Below, piece by piece: positions 8,196-15,916 of a DNA stretch of 42,449 nt. The notes beneath the pieces are model-generated. The model worked only from the letters and a program-made list of their open reading frames with translations. It had not been told where the DNA came from and ran no database searches. The stretch's first letter is position 1. Every line of letters begins with the position of its first letter. The stretch is from an uncultured cyanobacterium (GTDB lineage Bacteria > Cyanobacteriota > Cyanobacteriia > Cyanobacteriales > Geitlerinemataceae), in the NCBI GenBank assembly GCA_937899645.1, contig CALCCD010000089.1:1-42449 (forward strand). The letters run 5' to 3'. The position numbers and the translations under genes were made by a program.

Positions 8196-8323
8196 CCCGC
8201 CGGTCTCGGCCGATCGCCGCGCCCCGACCACCCCGACCAATTTCGACCTGTTAAGCTGAGTCAGCGACGCGACCGTCGTGCCTGTATGAAGCCCCCGCCT
8301 GGAACTAGGAGCGAACGACAGCT

Positions 8324-8974
8324 ATGGACTGGTATGCGGAAGACGCTCTGGCGCTGGGCGAACTCGATCGCGAACTCGGCGAACTCGGGCGATCGCCGTC
8401 GGAGTACTACATCGTTCGCCAAGCGATCTTTGAAACCGCCGACCTCGAGTACGGCTCGCTGGTGCAGTTTTCCGAGGCGGCGCTCCAGTCCGGCGCTGCT
8501 GCCCTCGCGGCCCGCACGACGATCGTTACCGATATTCCAATGGTGCAGGTGGGCATTGCGCCCAAGCTCCAGCGCACTTTTTCTAATCCCGTCTACTGCG
8601 GCATCGAAGCTCTGACGCGCCCCCAGCGCAGCAAGTCCCAAGCCGCCTGGGGCGTTGAGACCCTGGCGCGCCGCTACCCCGAAGCCATCTTCGTCATCGG
8701 CCAGTCCGCTAGCGCCCTCGCCAGCCTCGTCGAAACCATCGAGTCGGAAGATATCAACCCCGCCCTCGTGATCGCCACGCCCTCGGGCTTTGCGGGCGGT
8801 GACATCCTTAAAGAGCGCCTCAACGATTCGCGCGTCCCCCATATCCGCAGCGCCGGACGCAAGGGCTCGGCGATCGTCGCTGTCGCCATCTTCAACGCTC
8901 TGCTCGATCTGGCGTGGCAGGGGTACGCCCACGGCGAAACCGCGATCGACGAAAACGGCCTCGACCTGCGCTAG
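8324..8974 (+). CDS. cbiC: Precorrin-8X methylmutase family (CbiC/CobH)
   Basis: 216 aa. The family moves the C-11 methyl group to C-12 of precorrin-8 to give hydrogenobyrinate (or the cobalt form) in corrin synthesis. Recognisable parts are AALAARTTIVTDIPMVQVGI, NPVYCGIEAL, the VIGQSASALASL segment and TPSGFAGGDILKERL near the C-terminus, then RKGSAIVAVAIFNAL. Where the Pseudomonas CobH catalytic His sits, this protein appears to have Phe (AIFETADLEYGSL); from memory other cyanobacterial homologues have Tyr there. No cobalamin riboswitch is seen in the 128-base leader. No other corrin gene is in the window, as usual for scattered cyanobacterial pathways. Confidence 0.9.
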   Translation: MDWYAEDALALGELDRELGELGRSPSEYYIVRQAIFETADLEYGSLVQFSEAALQSGAAALAARTTIVTDIPMVQVGIAPKLQRTFSNPVYCGIEALTRPQRSKSQAAWGVETLARRYPEAIFVIGQSASALASLVETIESEDINPALVIATPSGFAGGDILKERLNDSRVPHIRSAGRKGSAIVAVAIFNALLDLAWQGYAHGETAIDENGLDLR

Positions 8975-9063
8975 CGATCGCGCCCGATCCAAGCACGCCC
9001 CCTGTACAATTGTCTCCGCGCACTCGCGCCAGCCAGTCGTTTTTTATCGGAGTCGAAGCAGTT

Positions 9064-9384
9064 ATGGCGATCGCCGTTGGGGTCATTCAGGCGCTGGGGT
9101 TTCCCGGAACCCTCGCCGCTGCGGATGCGATGGTCAAGGGCGGTCGGGTGACCCTGGTCTTTTTCGACAAAGCCGAGCGCTCTGAATTTATGGTCGTGAT
9201 TCGCGGCCCTGTCTCCGAAGTCAAGCGCGCGATGGAAGCCGGACTCGACGCCATTGAAACCACTCATGGCGCGGTACTCCGCCAGCACTACACCATTCCC
9301 AACCCTCCCGAGAACGTCCTCTCCGTATTGCCGCTAGGCTTTACGCCCGAGAGCGAGCCGTTCCGCGTGATGTCCGGTATGTAA
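9064..9384 (+). CDS. ccmK3: Carboxysome shell protein CcmK3-like
   Basis: 106 aa single BMC domain from the ATG at 9064; the frame is open further upstream but the BMC domain begins here. Hexamers or mixed hexamers of this family tile the flat facets of the beta-carboxysome shell. AVGVIQALGFPGTLAAADAM and IRGPVSEVKRAMEAGL are classic BMC segments. The loop lining the pore reads FFDKAERSEF, unlike the RAGSARF of the next gene; this and the IRGPV sequence match CcmK3. In other cyanobacteria ccmK3 and ccmK4 form a satellite pair away from the main ccm operon, exactly the arrangement seen here, and CcmK3 is reported to assemble with CcmK4 and not alone. Confidence 0.9.
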   Translation: MAIAVGVIQALGFPGTLAAADAMVKGGRVTLVFFDKAERSEFMVVIRGPVSEVKRAMEAGLDAIETTHGAVLRQHYTIPNPPENVLSVLPLGFTPESEPFRVMSGM

Positions 9385-9391
9385 CCGAAGG

Positions 9392-9434
9392 GCTCGATTG
9401 GGCGATCGCCACCGCCGCGATCGCCCAATCGAGC
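9392..9434 (+). terminator. Perfect 18-bp hairpin between ccmK3 and ccmK4
   Basis: Arms at 9392-9409 and 9417-9434 are perfect 18-base inverted repeats (GCTCGATTGGGCGATCGC and its complement) around a 7-base loop. It starts 8 bases after the ccmK3 stop. There is no U-run, so it may be a transcript-stabilising or partly terminating hairpin rather than a full intrinsic terminator. Each arm carries a HIP1 octamer. Confidence 0.75.
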
Positions 9435-9622
9435 TTCTGCGGCCCGCCGCAACTGTCGTGGCCGCGATTTCCCCGATCGACGGATACCAGAAATTTAATT
9501 GATGCCAGCCTCTAGAGAAGGAGCGCGTTAGCGTAATATAAGTTCCAGTTTTGTTCGGCACGATCGCAGCAAAGGCCACCGCGCGAGACGTGACTCGCAG
9601 GCCGCATTACAGGAGATAGACA

Positions 9623-9976
9623 GTGACACAGCAGGCAGTGGGCTCGCTCGAGACCAAAGGATTCCCCGGCATGATGGCGGCGGCAGATGCAATGGTAAAA
9701 GCCGGTCGCATCACCGTCGTGGGCTTTATCCGTGCCGGTAGTGCCCGCTTCACGGTCAATATTCGCGGTGACGTTTCGGAAGTAAAAGCCGCAATGGCCG
9801 CTGGCATGGACGCAGCTGAAAATACCTACGGCTCGACCCTAGAGACCTGGGTGATCATTCCGCGCCCCCACGAAAACGTCGTCTCCGTTCTGCCGATCGA
9901 CTACTCCGAAGCGGTGCAGGAGTTCCGCGACGCCGCCGAAGGTCGCGGCCGTCCGACCCTACCGAGCGCAACCTAG
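9623..9976 (+). CDS. ccmK4: Carboxysome shell protein CcmK4
   Basis: 117 aa from a GTG at 9623, with AGGAG 7 bases upstream. A single BMC domain: AVGSLETKGFPGMMAAADAM, KAGRITVVGFIRAGSARF, VNIRGDVSEVKAAMAAGM and VIIPRPHENVVSVLPID. The RAGSARF pore loop and IRGDV mark it as CcmK4. The C-terminal extension (EFRDAAEGRGRPTLPSAT) is slightly long. It follows ccmK3 after 238 bases that contain a strong hairpin and a TAATAT at 9534-9539 that could be a -10 box for a separate ccmK4 promoter, although no good -35 was found. Confidence 0.95.
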   Translation: MTQQAVGSLETKGFPGMMAAADAMVKAGRITVVGFIRAGSARFTVNIRGDVSEVKAAMAAGMDAAENTYGSTLETWVIIPRPHENVVSVLPIDYSEAVQEFRDAAEGRGRPTLPSAT

Positions 9977-10132
9977 CTTTTTTCTGCCTCAGTTTTTTCG
10001 GCCTGAGGTCTGCACGCAGCCCGCTAACTTTCGATAGTCCGCCAAACGTTCCGCATCGATCGCGCCAGGAGGCCGAACAGATCGATACGGGACGTTTGTC
10101 GTCCGCGCCTCGTTTTACTCCGTATCCCCGCT

Positions 10133-10723
10133 ATGAGCCAAATCCATCAGATCGCCGGTCGCGGTATCCCCGTTAAAGGCAACGATATCGACACCGATCG
10201 CATTATTCCTGCCCGCTTTCTTCGCTGCGTCACCTTCGACGGCCTTGGCGAACAGGCTTTCGCCGACGATCGCCAGCAGCTCGGCGGCGCGCACCCGTTC
10301 GATCTAGAGCAGTACCAAGGCGCGCAGGTGCTAGCCGTCAACGCCAACTTTGGCTGCGGTTCGAGCCGAGAACACGCCCCTCAGGCGATCGCCCGCTGGG
10401 GCATCGAGGCGATCGTCGGTGAAAGTTTCGCCGAGATTTTCTTCGGGAACTGCGTCGCGATCGGCGTGCCCTGCGTCACCGCCAGCTCCAAGGATGTCGC
10501 CAAACTGCAAGCCGCGATCGAAGCCGACCCGACCGCCACCGTCAGCGTCGATCTCGACACGCTCCAGGCCACCTGCGGCGAGCTGACGATCGCCGTAACC
10601 ATGCCAGAAGGCGCGCGCCAAAGCTTCCGTGACGGCCTCTGGGATAGCTGCGGCCAGCTCGTCGATCGCGCCGAATCCGTCAAAGACACCGCCAGCGCGC
10701 TGCCCTACCTGAGCTGGGCGTAG
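10133..10723 (+). CDS. leuD: 3-Isopropylmalate dehydratase small subunit
   Basis: 196 aa. With LeuC it isomerises 2-isopropylmalate to 3-isopropylmalate in leucine synthesis. The small-subunit swivel-domain signature is clear: [15 protein letters not shown] near the N-terminus, [19 protein letters not shown], which contacts substrate, and [18 protein letters not shown]. Length is normal. leuC is not in the window; separate leuC and leuD loci are common in cyanobacteria. A hairpin with a short T-run follows at 10832. Confidence 0.96.
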   Translation: MSQIHQIAGRGIPVKGNDIDTDRIIPARFLRCVTFDGLGEQAFADDRQQLGGAHPFDLEQYQGAQVLAVNANFGCGSSREHAPQAIARWGIEAIVGESFAEIFFGNCVAIGVPCVTASSKDVAKLQAAIEADPTATVSVDLDTLQATCGELTIAVTMPEGARQSFRDGLWDSCGQLVDRAESVKDTASALPYLSWA

Positions 10724-10831
10724 CCGCCGATCGCCGGGCGCGATCGCGCGAGCCGTGCAACCTCGCGTAACGAGCTGTAACCTGTCGCAACACTCCGCCC
10801 CCATGAATCGGCGGGGCTTTGTATCCTAGCT

Positions 10832-10861
10832 AGGCGGGATGTCAAACGGCATCCTGCCTTT
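10832..10861 (+). terminator. Probable intrinsic terminator after leuD
   Basis: AGGCGGGATG (10832-10841) pairs with CATCCTGCCT (10850-10859) to make a 10-bp stem with one G-U pair and an 8-base loop; it is followed by only two or three T. It sits 108 bases after leuD. A weaker CCGCC/GGCGG stem precedes it near 10797-10815. Confidence 0.55.
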
Positions 10862-11060
10862 GCGGCCTGATCACTAATCTGCTTCACTCACCCCACATTC
10901 ATCCGAAAGGTCAAAGAGCGTTGAGCGGAGTCGCTCGCGAAGCGTTGACGCAGCCAATCGTGCGGCTTTCGCTAAGAGCGATCTCTTCTGGGGGTTGATC
11001 TCGGCTTTGGTGTAACGCGTCGCTTCCTAGAACTCACCGACGGAATTTATCGCCCGACTC

Positions 11061-11633
11061 ATGGCCTACTACTGGTACAAAGCTTTTCACCTCATCGGCA
11101 TCGTCGTCTGGTTTGCCGGATTGTTCTACCTCGTGCGGCTCTTCATCTACCACGTCGAAGCCGAACTCGAGCCCGAACCGGCGAAGACGATCCTGAAAAA
11201 TCAGTACCTGATTATGGAGAAGCGGCTCTACAACATCATCACCACGCCGGGGATGTTCGTGACGATCGCGATGGCGATCGGGCTGCTGAGCACCGAGCCG
11301 GAGGTGCTGCAATCTTGGTGGATTCAGGTCAAGCTAACGTTTGTGGCGCTGCTAATTGGCTACCACCACTACTGCGGGCGGCTGATAAAACAGCTCGAAG
11401 CAGGAACCTGCAAATGGAACAGCAAGCAGCTCCGGGCAATGAACGAGCTGCCGACGCTTCTGCTAGTGGCGATCGTCATGCTGGCCGTGTTCAAAACCAG
11501 CCTACCGACGGACGCGACGGTGTGGGTCATGGCAGGGCTCGTCGTGCTGATGGCCGTGACGATTCAGCTCTACGCCCGCAAGCGCCGCCTCGATAAAGAG
11601 CGCCAGCTTACCGAGGCCAACTCCTCGAATTAG
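11061..11633 (+). CDS. hemJ: Protoporphyrinogen IX oxidase, HemJ type
   Basis: 190 aa integral membrane protein. HemJ makes protoporphyrin IX for both heme and chlorophyll. The N-terminus WYKAFHLIGIVVWFAGLFYL contains His10, which ligates heme b in the Synechocystis enzyme. Four or so membrane helices are visible (about residues 5-27, 57-75, 84-100, 128-165), with IMEKRLYNIITTPGM between the first two. The basic tail ARKRRLDKERQ is typical. Single gene with an upstream spacer of 337 bases. It complements the chlorophyll theme of chlL/chlN, although those are far away. Confidence 0.93.
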   Translation: MAYYWYKAFHLIGIVVWFAGLFYLVRLFIYHVEAELEPEPAKTILKNQYLIMEKRLYNIITTPGMFVTIAMAIGLLSTEPEVLQSWWIQVKLTFVALLIGYHHYCGRLIKQLEAGTCKWNSKQLRAMNELPTLLLVAIVMLAVFKTSLPTDATVWVMAGLVVLMAVTIQLYARKRRLDKERQLTEANSSN

Positions 11634-11676
11634 AGTACTCCACAAATATATTTATCCAGAAGTCACCAATGAAGGC

Positions 11677-11719
11677 TGAGCTTGTCGAAGCCTGGGTGTG
11701 ACGCACTTCGACAAGCTCA
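11677..11719. repeat. Inverted repeat with CTTCGACAAGCTCA arms
   Basis: Arms 11677-11690 and 11706-11719 are perfect 14-base inverted repeats (TGAGCTTGTCGAAG and its complement) around a 15-base loop. The CTTCGACAAGCTCAG sequence is a motif I know from dispersed palindromic repeats in many bacteria. It lies 44 bases after hemJ. No T-run follows, so a terminator role is doubtful. Confidence 0.7.
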
Positions 11720-11778
11720 GTGCTCGAATCCTGGCCGTTGGGTGTTTATTTCCGTGGAGTACTCTTAGACAAACACCA

Positions 11779-11821
11779 CCAAACCACCGTTCCGACGCTC
11801 TGCGTCGGAACGGTGGTTTGG
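11779..11821. repeat. Perfect 18-bp hairpin with GACGCTCTGCGTC core
   Basis: Arms 11779-11796 and 11804-11821 (CCAAACCACCGTTCCGAC and complement) enclose GCTCTGC. The core GCTCTGCGTC recurs twice more within about 60 bases (near 11827 and 11853), each inside a shorter hairpin. This looks like a small cluster of cyanobacterial palindromic repeats. The rest of the 11634-12154 spacer holds no supported gene. Confidence 0.75.
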
Positions 11822-12014
11822 CATAAGCTCTGCGTCGCAATGCCCCGGCAGACGCTCTGCGTCGAGTCTCGCCGAATCCCTGCAATACCGCGCGAGAACC
11901 ACGCACATTCACCAACCCGAACTCTCGTCGCGGCGCGTGGCCGTGCGCCTTCTTTGGCGAAAGCCGCAGCAAAGCCATGAGGCAGACGCCGCTGTCTAAA
12001 CCCAGATCCGCAAG

Positions 12015-12043
12015 AAAAAACGCGAGCCCCAGAGAGACCCGCG
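12015..12043 (-). terminator. Intrinsic terminator for psaK
   Basis: Read on the minus strand: a 10-bp stem (CGCGGGTCTC / GGGGCTCGCG, three G-U pairs) with a TCT loop, followed at once by TTTTTT. It lies about 110 bases downstream of the psaK stop and is the best-formed terminator for that gene. Confidence 0.72.
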
Positions 12044-12154
12044 CTTGCTTGAGAGTAGGAACAGAACGCTAGACCGAGGACGGGCTAGCCGCCAGCCCCG
12101 ATCTTCGCGGAAGGAATTATCACGGCAGAGCCTCGCGATCGCGAGACGACAAGC

Positions 12155-12418
12155 CTAAAGGACGCCGACGCTTGCGAGCCCCAGAATCGCACCGATCCCC
12201 AGGACGTGGCCGAAGCTGGTGGTCGCCAGCATCGCAGGCACGCCCATACCGCCAAAAAATTGCGGCGCGGGCAGTTGCGGCCCCATCGAAACGTCAGGCA
12301 GCGTGGCCTTACCGAAGGCGATCGCGATGATGTTGCAAACGACCATCGTGATACCGACATTGATGTTCCACTCGACGGACGGAGCCGTCGCCAGAGTTGT
12401 CAATGCAAAGTGCATCAT
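12155..12418 (-). CDS. psaK: Photosystem I subunit X (PsaK)
   Basis: 87 aa. PsaK is a two-helix membrane subunit at the edge of photosystem I. The first helix spans about residues 20-36 (VGITMVVCNIIAIAFGK) and the second about 63-86. The conserved FFGGMGVPAMLATTSFGHVLGIGAILGLASVGVL ending (in parts: FFGGMGVPAML, SFGHVLG, GLASVGVL) is diagnostic. Two adjacent ATGs (12418 and 12415) could start the protein. Its short N-terminus before the first helix resembles PsaK1 types. Transcribed divergently from dnaK across a 584-base spacer. Confidence 0.93.
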   Translation of the reverse strand: MMHFALTTLATAPSVEWNINVGITMVVCNIIAIAFGKATLPDVSMGPQLPAPQFFGGMGVPAMLATTSFGHVLGIGAILGLASVGVL

Positions 12419-13002
12419 GTTTTTTCAAACCTCTCTCAGTTGTTTCGACGGCTCTTGCTGTTAAACAAGGCCGCTCCGGCAGTCCCGGCTGAGTGCGCCG
12501 CGATCGGTCGGACTGACTATGAAAATTACCCCAACCGGCTAGAGAGCTAAAGGGTTCGCAATGCTTCTCAACAATGCCTTGACGGAATGTTGCGGTCGTT
12601 TTCGCGATTCCGTCGCGCTTCTAGCGCCCGCTCGGTCGCCATACGCCAGCGATCGGCGGTTTCGATTTAGACCTGCAAGCCGCCATGCAGCCCTCGAATC
12701 AGCCTGGCTCCCTCGCGGCGATCGCGCCCTGCCAGTACGGTTTACGCCAATGGCTCTCACGATCGCCCTTTCGTAGGATAGAACCACGCGAAATCGGTCG
12801 GTCGAGCACCAGCAACACCGTCCCAAGTGCGGTTCGGAAAACCCACCTTCATCCCACGGTGGGCGAGCCGCAATATATGTAGGCACAGTCGCGCCGTGCG
12901 AGTCTGAAACGCAAAGACGGTCGATCGAGGTTGAAAGCGGTGTCCTGCCGCCATTCGAGCCCATCGAGACCCCTGAGAAACACGAGAACCAAGGATACCT
13001 TC
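12419..13002. promoter_or_regulatory. psaK/dnaK divergent control region
   Basis: 584 bases with no supported gene; the short frames found in it are GC-rich shadows. It must contain promoters for psaK (light-responsive in other cyanobacteria) and dnaK (heat-responsive). I looked for a CIRCE element (TTAGCACTC-N9-GAGTGCTAA) and did not find one. AAGGA at 12991-12995 is the dnaK ribosome-binding site. Confidence 0.45.
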
Positions 13003-14922
13003 ATGGCTAAAGTAGTTGGAATTGACCTCGGAACCACGAACTCTTGCGTTGCAGTGATGGAAGGGGGCAAACCGACCGTCATTGCAAACGCAGAAGGCTT
13101 CCGAACCACCCCCTCCGTTGTCGCTTACGCGAAAAACGGCGATCGCCTCGTCGGCCAAATCGCCAAGCGCCAAGCGGTGATGAACCCCGAGAACACCTTT
13201 TACTCCGTCAAGCGCTTTATCGGTAATCGCTTCGACGAAGTCAACAACGAGAAAAGCGAAGTTCCGTACACCGTCACCAACGTCGGCGGCAACGTCAAGC
13301 TCGAATGCCCCGCTGCTGGCAAGCAGTTTGCCCCTGAAGAAATTTCCGCGCAAGTGCTGCGCAAACTAGCCGAAGACGCTAGCAAATATTTGGGCGAAAC
13401 TGTGACCCAAGCGGTGATCACCGTTCCGGCATATTTCAACGACTCCCAGCGCCAAGCCACGAAGGATGCGGGCAAAATCGCCGGTCTCGAAGTTCTGCGG
13501 ATCATCAACGAGCCGACTGCCGCATCGCTGGCCTACGGTCTCGATAAGAAAAGCAACGAAACGATTCTCGTCTTTGACTTGGGCGGCGGTACGTTCGACG
13601 TGTCGATCCTGGAAGTGGGCGATGGCGTTTTCGAGGTGATGTCCACCTCGGGCGATACCCACCTGGGCGGCGACGATTTCGACAAGAAAATCGTTGACTA
13701 CATCGCCGCAGACTTCAAAGGCAAAGAAGGCATCGACCTGCGACAAGACAAGCAAAGCCTGCAGCGCCTGACCGAAGCGGCGGAAAAAGCCAAAATCGAA
13801 CTGTCGAGCGTGACTCAGGCGGAAATCAACCTGCCGTTTATCACCGCAACGCAAGACGGGCCGAAGCACGTCGATATGACGCTGACCCGCGCCAAGTTCG
13901 AGGAAATCTGCGCCGACCTGATCGATCGCTGCCGCATCCCGGTCGAAAACTCACTCAAAGACGCCAAGCTCAAAGCAGGCGACATCGACGAAATCGTGCT
14001 GGTGGGCGGCTCGACCCGCATCCCGGCGGTCAAAGAAGTCGTCAAAAAAGTTCTGGGTAAAGACCCCAACCAAAGCGTCAACCCCGACGAAGTAGTTGCT
14101 GTCGGCGCGGCGATTCAAGGTGGCGTCCTGGCCGGTGAAGTCAAGGACATTCTGCTCCTCGACGTCACGCCGCTATCGCTGGGTGTTGAAACCCTCGGTG
14201 GCGTCATGACCAAGCTGATCGTGCGCAACACGACGATTCCGACCAAGAAATCGGAAACTTTCTCGACCGCTGTGGACGGCCAAACCAATGTGGAAATCCA
14301 CGTTCTCCAAGGCGAGCGCGAGATGTCCAACGACAACAAGAGCCTCGGAACTTTCCGTTTGGATGGTATTCCCCCGGCTCCCCGTGGCGTACCCCAAATC
14401 GAAGTGACCTTCGATATCGATGCCAACGGTATCCTCAACGTCACGGCGAAAGACAAAGGATCGGGCAAAGAGCAGTCGATCAGCATCACGGGTGCTTCGA
14501 CGCTGTCCGATGACGAAGTCAGCCGCATGGTCAACGACGCGGAAGCCAACGCGGAAGAAGACCAACAGCGTCGCGAGCGCATCGACAAGAAAAACCAAGC
14601 GGACACGCTAGCGTATCAAGCCGAGAAGCAGATCGAGGATCTGGGCGACAAAGTTCCCGCTGACGACAAGGAGAAAATCCAGGGTTTGTCCAAGGAGCTG
14701 AAAGACGCGATCGCGGCCGAAGACTACGACACGATCGACGCCAAAACCGAAGAGCTGCAACAAGCGCTCTACGCCGTGACCACCAACCTGTACCAGCAGG
14801 GCGGTGACGAAGCGGCGGCGGCGGGTGCTCCGGGCGGAGAACCGGGCGCGGATGCTTCGACAGCGGCTTCTGACGATGACGGCGACGACGTGATCGATGC
14901 CGAGTTCTCTGAAACGAAATAG
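13003..14922 (+). CDS. dnaK: Hsp70 chaperone DnaK (DnaK2-like)
   Basis: 639 aa from the ATG at 13003, with AAGGA 7 bases upstream; the frame is open 24 codons earlier but [12 protein letters not shown] is the true beginning. ATP-driven chaperone working with DnaJ and GrpE. Nucleotide-binding signatures are [31 protein letters not shown] and [11 protein letters not shown]; the substrate domain contains [14 protein letters not shown] and the [19 protein letters not shown] block. The C-terminal lid ends in a flexible Gly/Ala stretch and [12 protein letters not shown], typical of the essential DnaK2 group. Neither dnaJ nor grpE is adjacent. Confidence 0.96.
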   Translation: MAKVVGIDLGTTNSCVAVMEGGKPTVIANAEGFRTTPSVVAYAKNGDRLVGQIAKRQAVMNPENTFYSVKRFIGNRFDEVNNEKSEVPYTVTNVGGNVKLECPAAGKQFAPEEISAQVLRKLAEDASKYLGETVTQAVITVPAYFNDSQRQATKDAGKIAGLEVLRIINEPTAASLAYGLDKKSNETILVFDLGGGTFDVSILEVGDGVFEVMSTSGDTHLGGDDFDKKIVDYIAADFKGKEGIDLRQDKQSLQRLTEAAEKAKIELSSVTQAEINLPFITATQDGPKHVDMTLTRAKFEEICADLIDRCRIPVENSLKDAKLKAGDIDEIVLVGGSTRIPAVKEVVKKVLGKDPNQSVNPDEVVAVGAAIQGGVLAGEVKDILLLDVTPLSLGVETLGGVMTKLIVRNTTIPTKKSETFSTAVDGQTNVEIHVLQGEREMSNDNKSLGTFRLDGIPPAPRGVPQIEVTFDIDANGILNVTAKDKGSGKEQSISITGASTLSDDEVSRMVNDAEANAEEDQQRRERIDKKNQADTLAYQAEKQIEDLGDKVPADDKEKIQGLSKELKDAIAAEDYDTIDAKTEELQQALYAVTTNLYQQGGDEAAAAGAPGGEPGADASTAASDDDGDDVIDAEFSETK

Positions 14923-15310
14923 GCAGCAGGGGGCTGCCGCCAACGAAGCTCGCAGCAGCCCTCACCCGACGCGGCTTTCAGCCCCTTTCGCTCAGTCTAG
15001 TCCAGACACTCAGACCCCAGGCCAGCAAAGGCTTTGGCGCGAGCTAACGGCGTTACATAGAGAGCAAAACTGCGAGTTCGATCGGCTCGTAGCCCTGACG
15101 TTCCCTGGCGGCTCGCAAACCGTTGGGGAACGTTTTCCGTAATAGCCATTGGAGAGCGTGTCGATTGTCCAGAGAGTGCGTTGCTCGCTATCTTCATAAA
15201 AAATCGCTATCGTTTGTGCGAACGCACACTTCTTCAAATCGGTTAACATGCAGAGCAGTTCATACGATCTCCTCCGCGATACCTGTACTTACTAGTTTGA
15301 GGTTTCTCGA
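14923..15310 (+). promoter_or_regulatory. Leader of the DPCAA gene with a 14-bp dyad
   Basis: 388 bases without a supported gene. At 15215-15228 is the perfect dyad TGTGCGAACGCACA, 83 bases before the start of the lipoprotein gene, a plausible operator for a dimeric repressor. TACTTACTAG near 15287 could be part of a -10 region. Six-base stem GGCAGC/GCTGCC just after dnaK (14924-14940) may help end the dnaK transcript. None of these is proven. Confidence 0.4.
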
Positions 15311-15661
15311 ATGAAAGTTACTTACCTGTCTAAGCTCGCTGCTGCTTCCGTTCTGGCTCTCGGTCTTGCCGTTGGCTGTGCCGACCCTTGCGCAGCGCAA
15401 CCCGACCCCGCAGCCCCGGCTGACGCACCGGCAGAAGTCGATCCTTGCGCGGCTGACCCCTGCGCGGCTGAAGAAGATCCCTGTGCGGCTGACCCCTGCG
15501 CGGCAAAAGAGGATCCTTGCGCAGCGAAGGATGCAGATCCTTGCGCAGCAGACCCCTGCGCGGCTGATCCCTGTGCAGCTGATCCCTGCGCAGCAGATCC
15601 TTGTGCAGCTGACCCCTGTGCAGCAGATCCTTGCGCGGCTGACCCCTGTGCGGCTGAGTAA
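15311..15661 (+). CDS. Cysteine-repeat (DPCAA) lipoprotein
   Basis: 116 aa. The N-terminus has a basic-hydrophobic signal ending in the lipobox LAVGC, so cleavage before Cys23 and lipid anchoring are expected. The rest consists of about fourteen DPCAA pentapeptides, the last eight in perfect tandem, with acidic/basic spacers (EE, KE, KDA) in the first half. One Cys every five residues next to Asp suggests metal or thiol chemistry at the cell envelope; this is inference. I recall similar NPCAAK-type repeats in small secreted proteins of other bacteria. GAGG lies about 9 bases before the ATG. A clear terminator at 15762 gives it its own transcript. Function unknown. Confidence 0.85.
   Translation: MKVTYLSKLAAASVLALGLAVGCADPCAAQPDPAAPADAPAEVDPCAADPCAAEEDPCAADPCAAKEDPCAAKDADPCAADPCAADPCAADPCAADPCAADPCAADPCAADPCAAE
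15536..15655 (+). repeat. Eight tandem 15-bp units encoding DPCAA
   Basis: Eight in-frame 15-base units. Asp, Cys and Ala codons alternate (GAT/GAC, TGC/TGT, GCA/GCG/GCT) from unit to unit while the peptide stays identical, so the amino-acid repeat is kept by selection rather than being a fresh slippage product. Confidence 0.9.
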
Positions 15662-15761
15662 AGAGACACCGTAACTGACGTTCGAGCGCGAGCGATCGCG
15701 CCGAACTGCCGTACGGCAGAGGCTTAACAGCTTTTTATTTCCGTAAATCCCATGAGGTTGG

Positions 15762-15791
15762 CGTGTCGTCGAGATCGCGGCACGTTTTTTT
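15762..15791 (+). terminator. Intrinsic terminator of the DPCAA transcript
   Basis: CGTGTCG (15762-15768) pairs with CGGCACG (15778-15784) across a 9-base loop and is followed by seven T (15785-15791). It lies 100 bases after the DPCAA stop. A 14-base palindrome, CTGCCGTACGGCAG (15706-15719), lies between. Because the terminator falls inside the upstream-extended reading frame of the ABC gene, it supports the later ATG at 15917 for that gene. Confidence 0.75.
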
Positions 15792-15916
15792 ATGGGATTT
15801 TTTACCGTTATTTCAGGATCGGGCGTGCCCCCGCCTCGCGCTCGAACGCCCGACCCATCGCCTATCCCGGCGGCAAGCCGTTAGAATTGCTCGTAATCCT
15901 TCTGGCTTCTGCACCG

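Noticed and set aside
8196-8323. Possible cobalamin riboswitch before cbiC
   Set aside because: Only 128 bases and no B12-box-like sequence seen.
9996-10020. CCTCAG/CTGAGG stem after ccmK4 as a terminator
   Set aside because: Six base pairs with the T-run inside the loop rather than after the stem; not a convincing intrinsic terminator.
11652-11980. Overlapping ~100-codon frames on both strands in the hemJ-psaK spacer
   Set aside because: They consist of the palindromic repeats read through; no start signal or family resemblance.
12539-12964. 141-codon minus-strand frame between psaK and dnaK
   Set aside because: Arg/Ser-rich, no ribosome-binding site, overlaps the control region; no family features.
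12419-13002. CIRCE element for dnaK
   Set aside because: Searched for the TTAGCACTC-N9-GAGTGCTAA dyad; not found.
15322-15669. 115-codon minus-strand frame of Gly-Ser-Ala-Ala-Gln repeats
   Set aside because: Mirror of the DPCAA repeat; the 15-base period opens several frames. Only the plus-strand frame has a signal sequence, ribosome-binding site and terminator.
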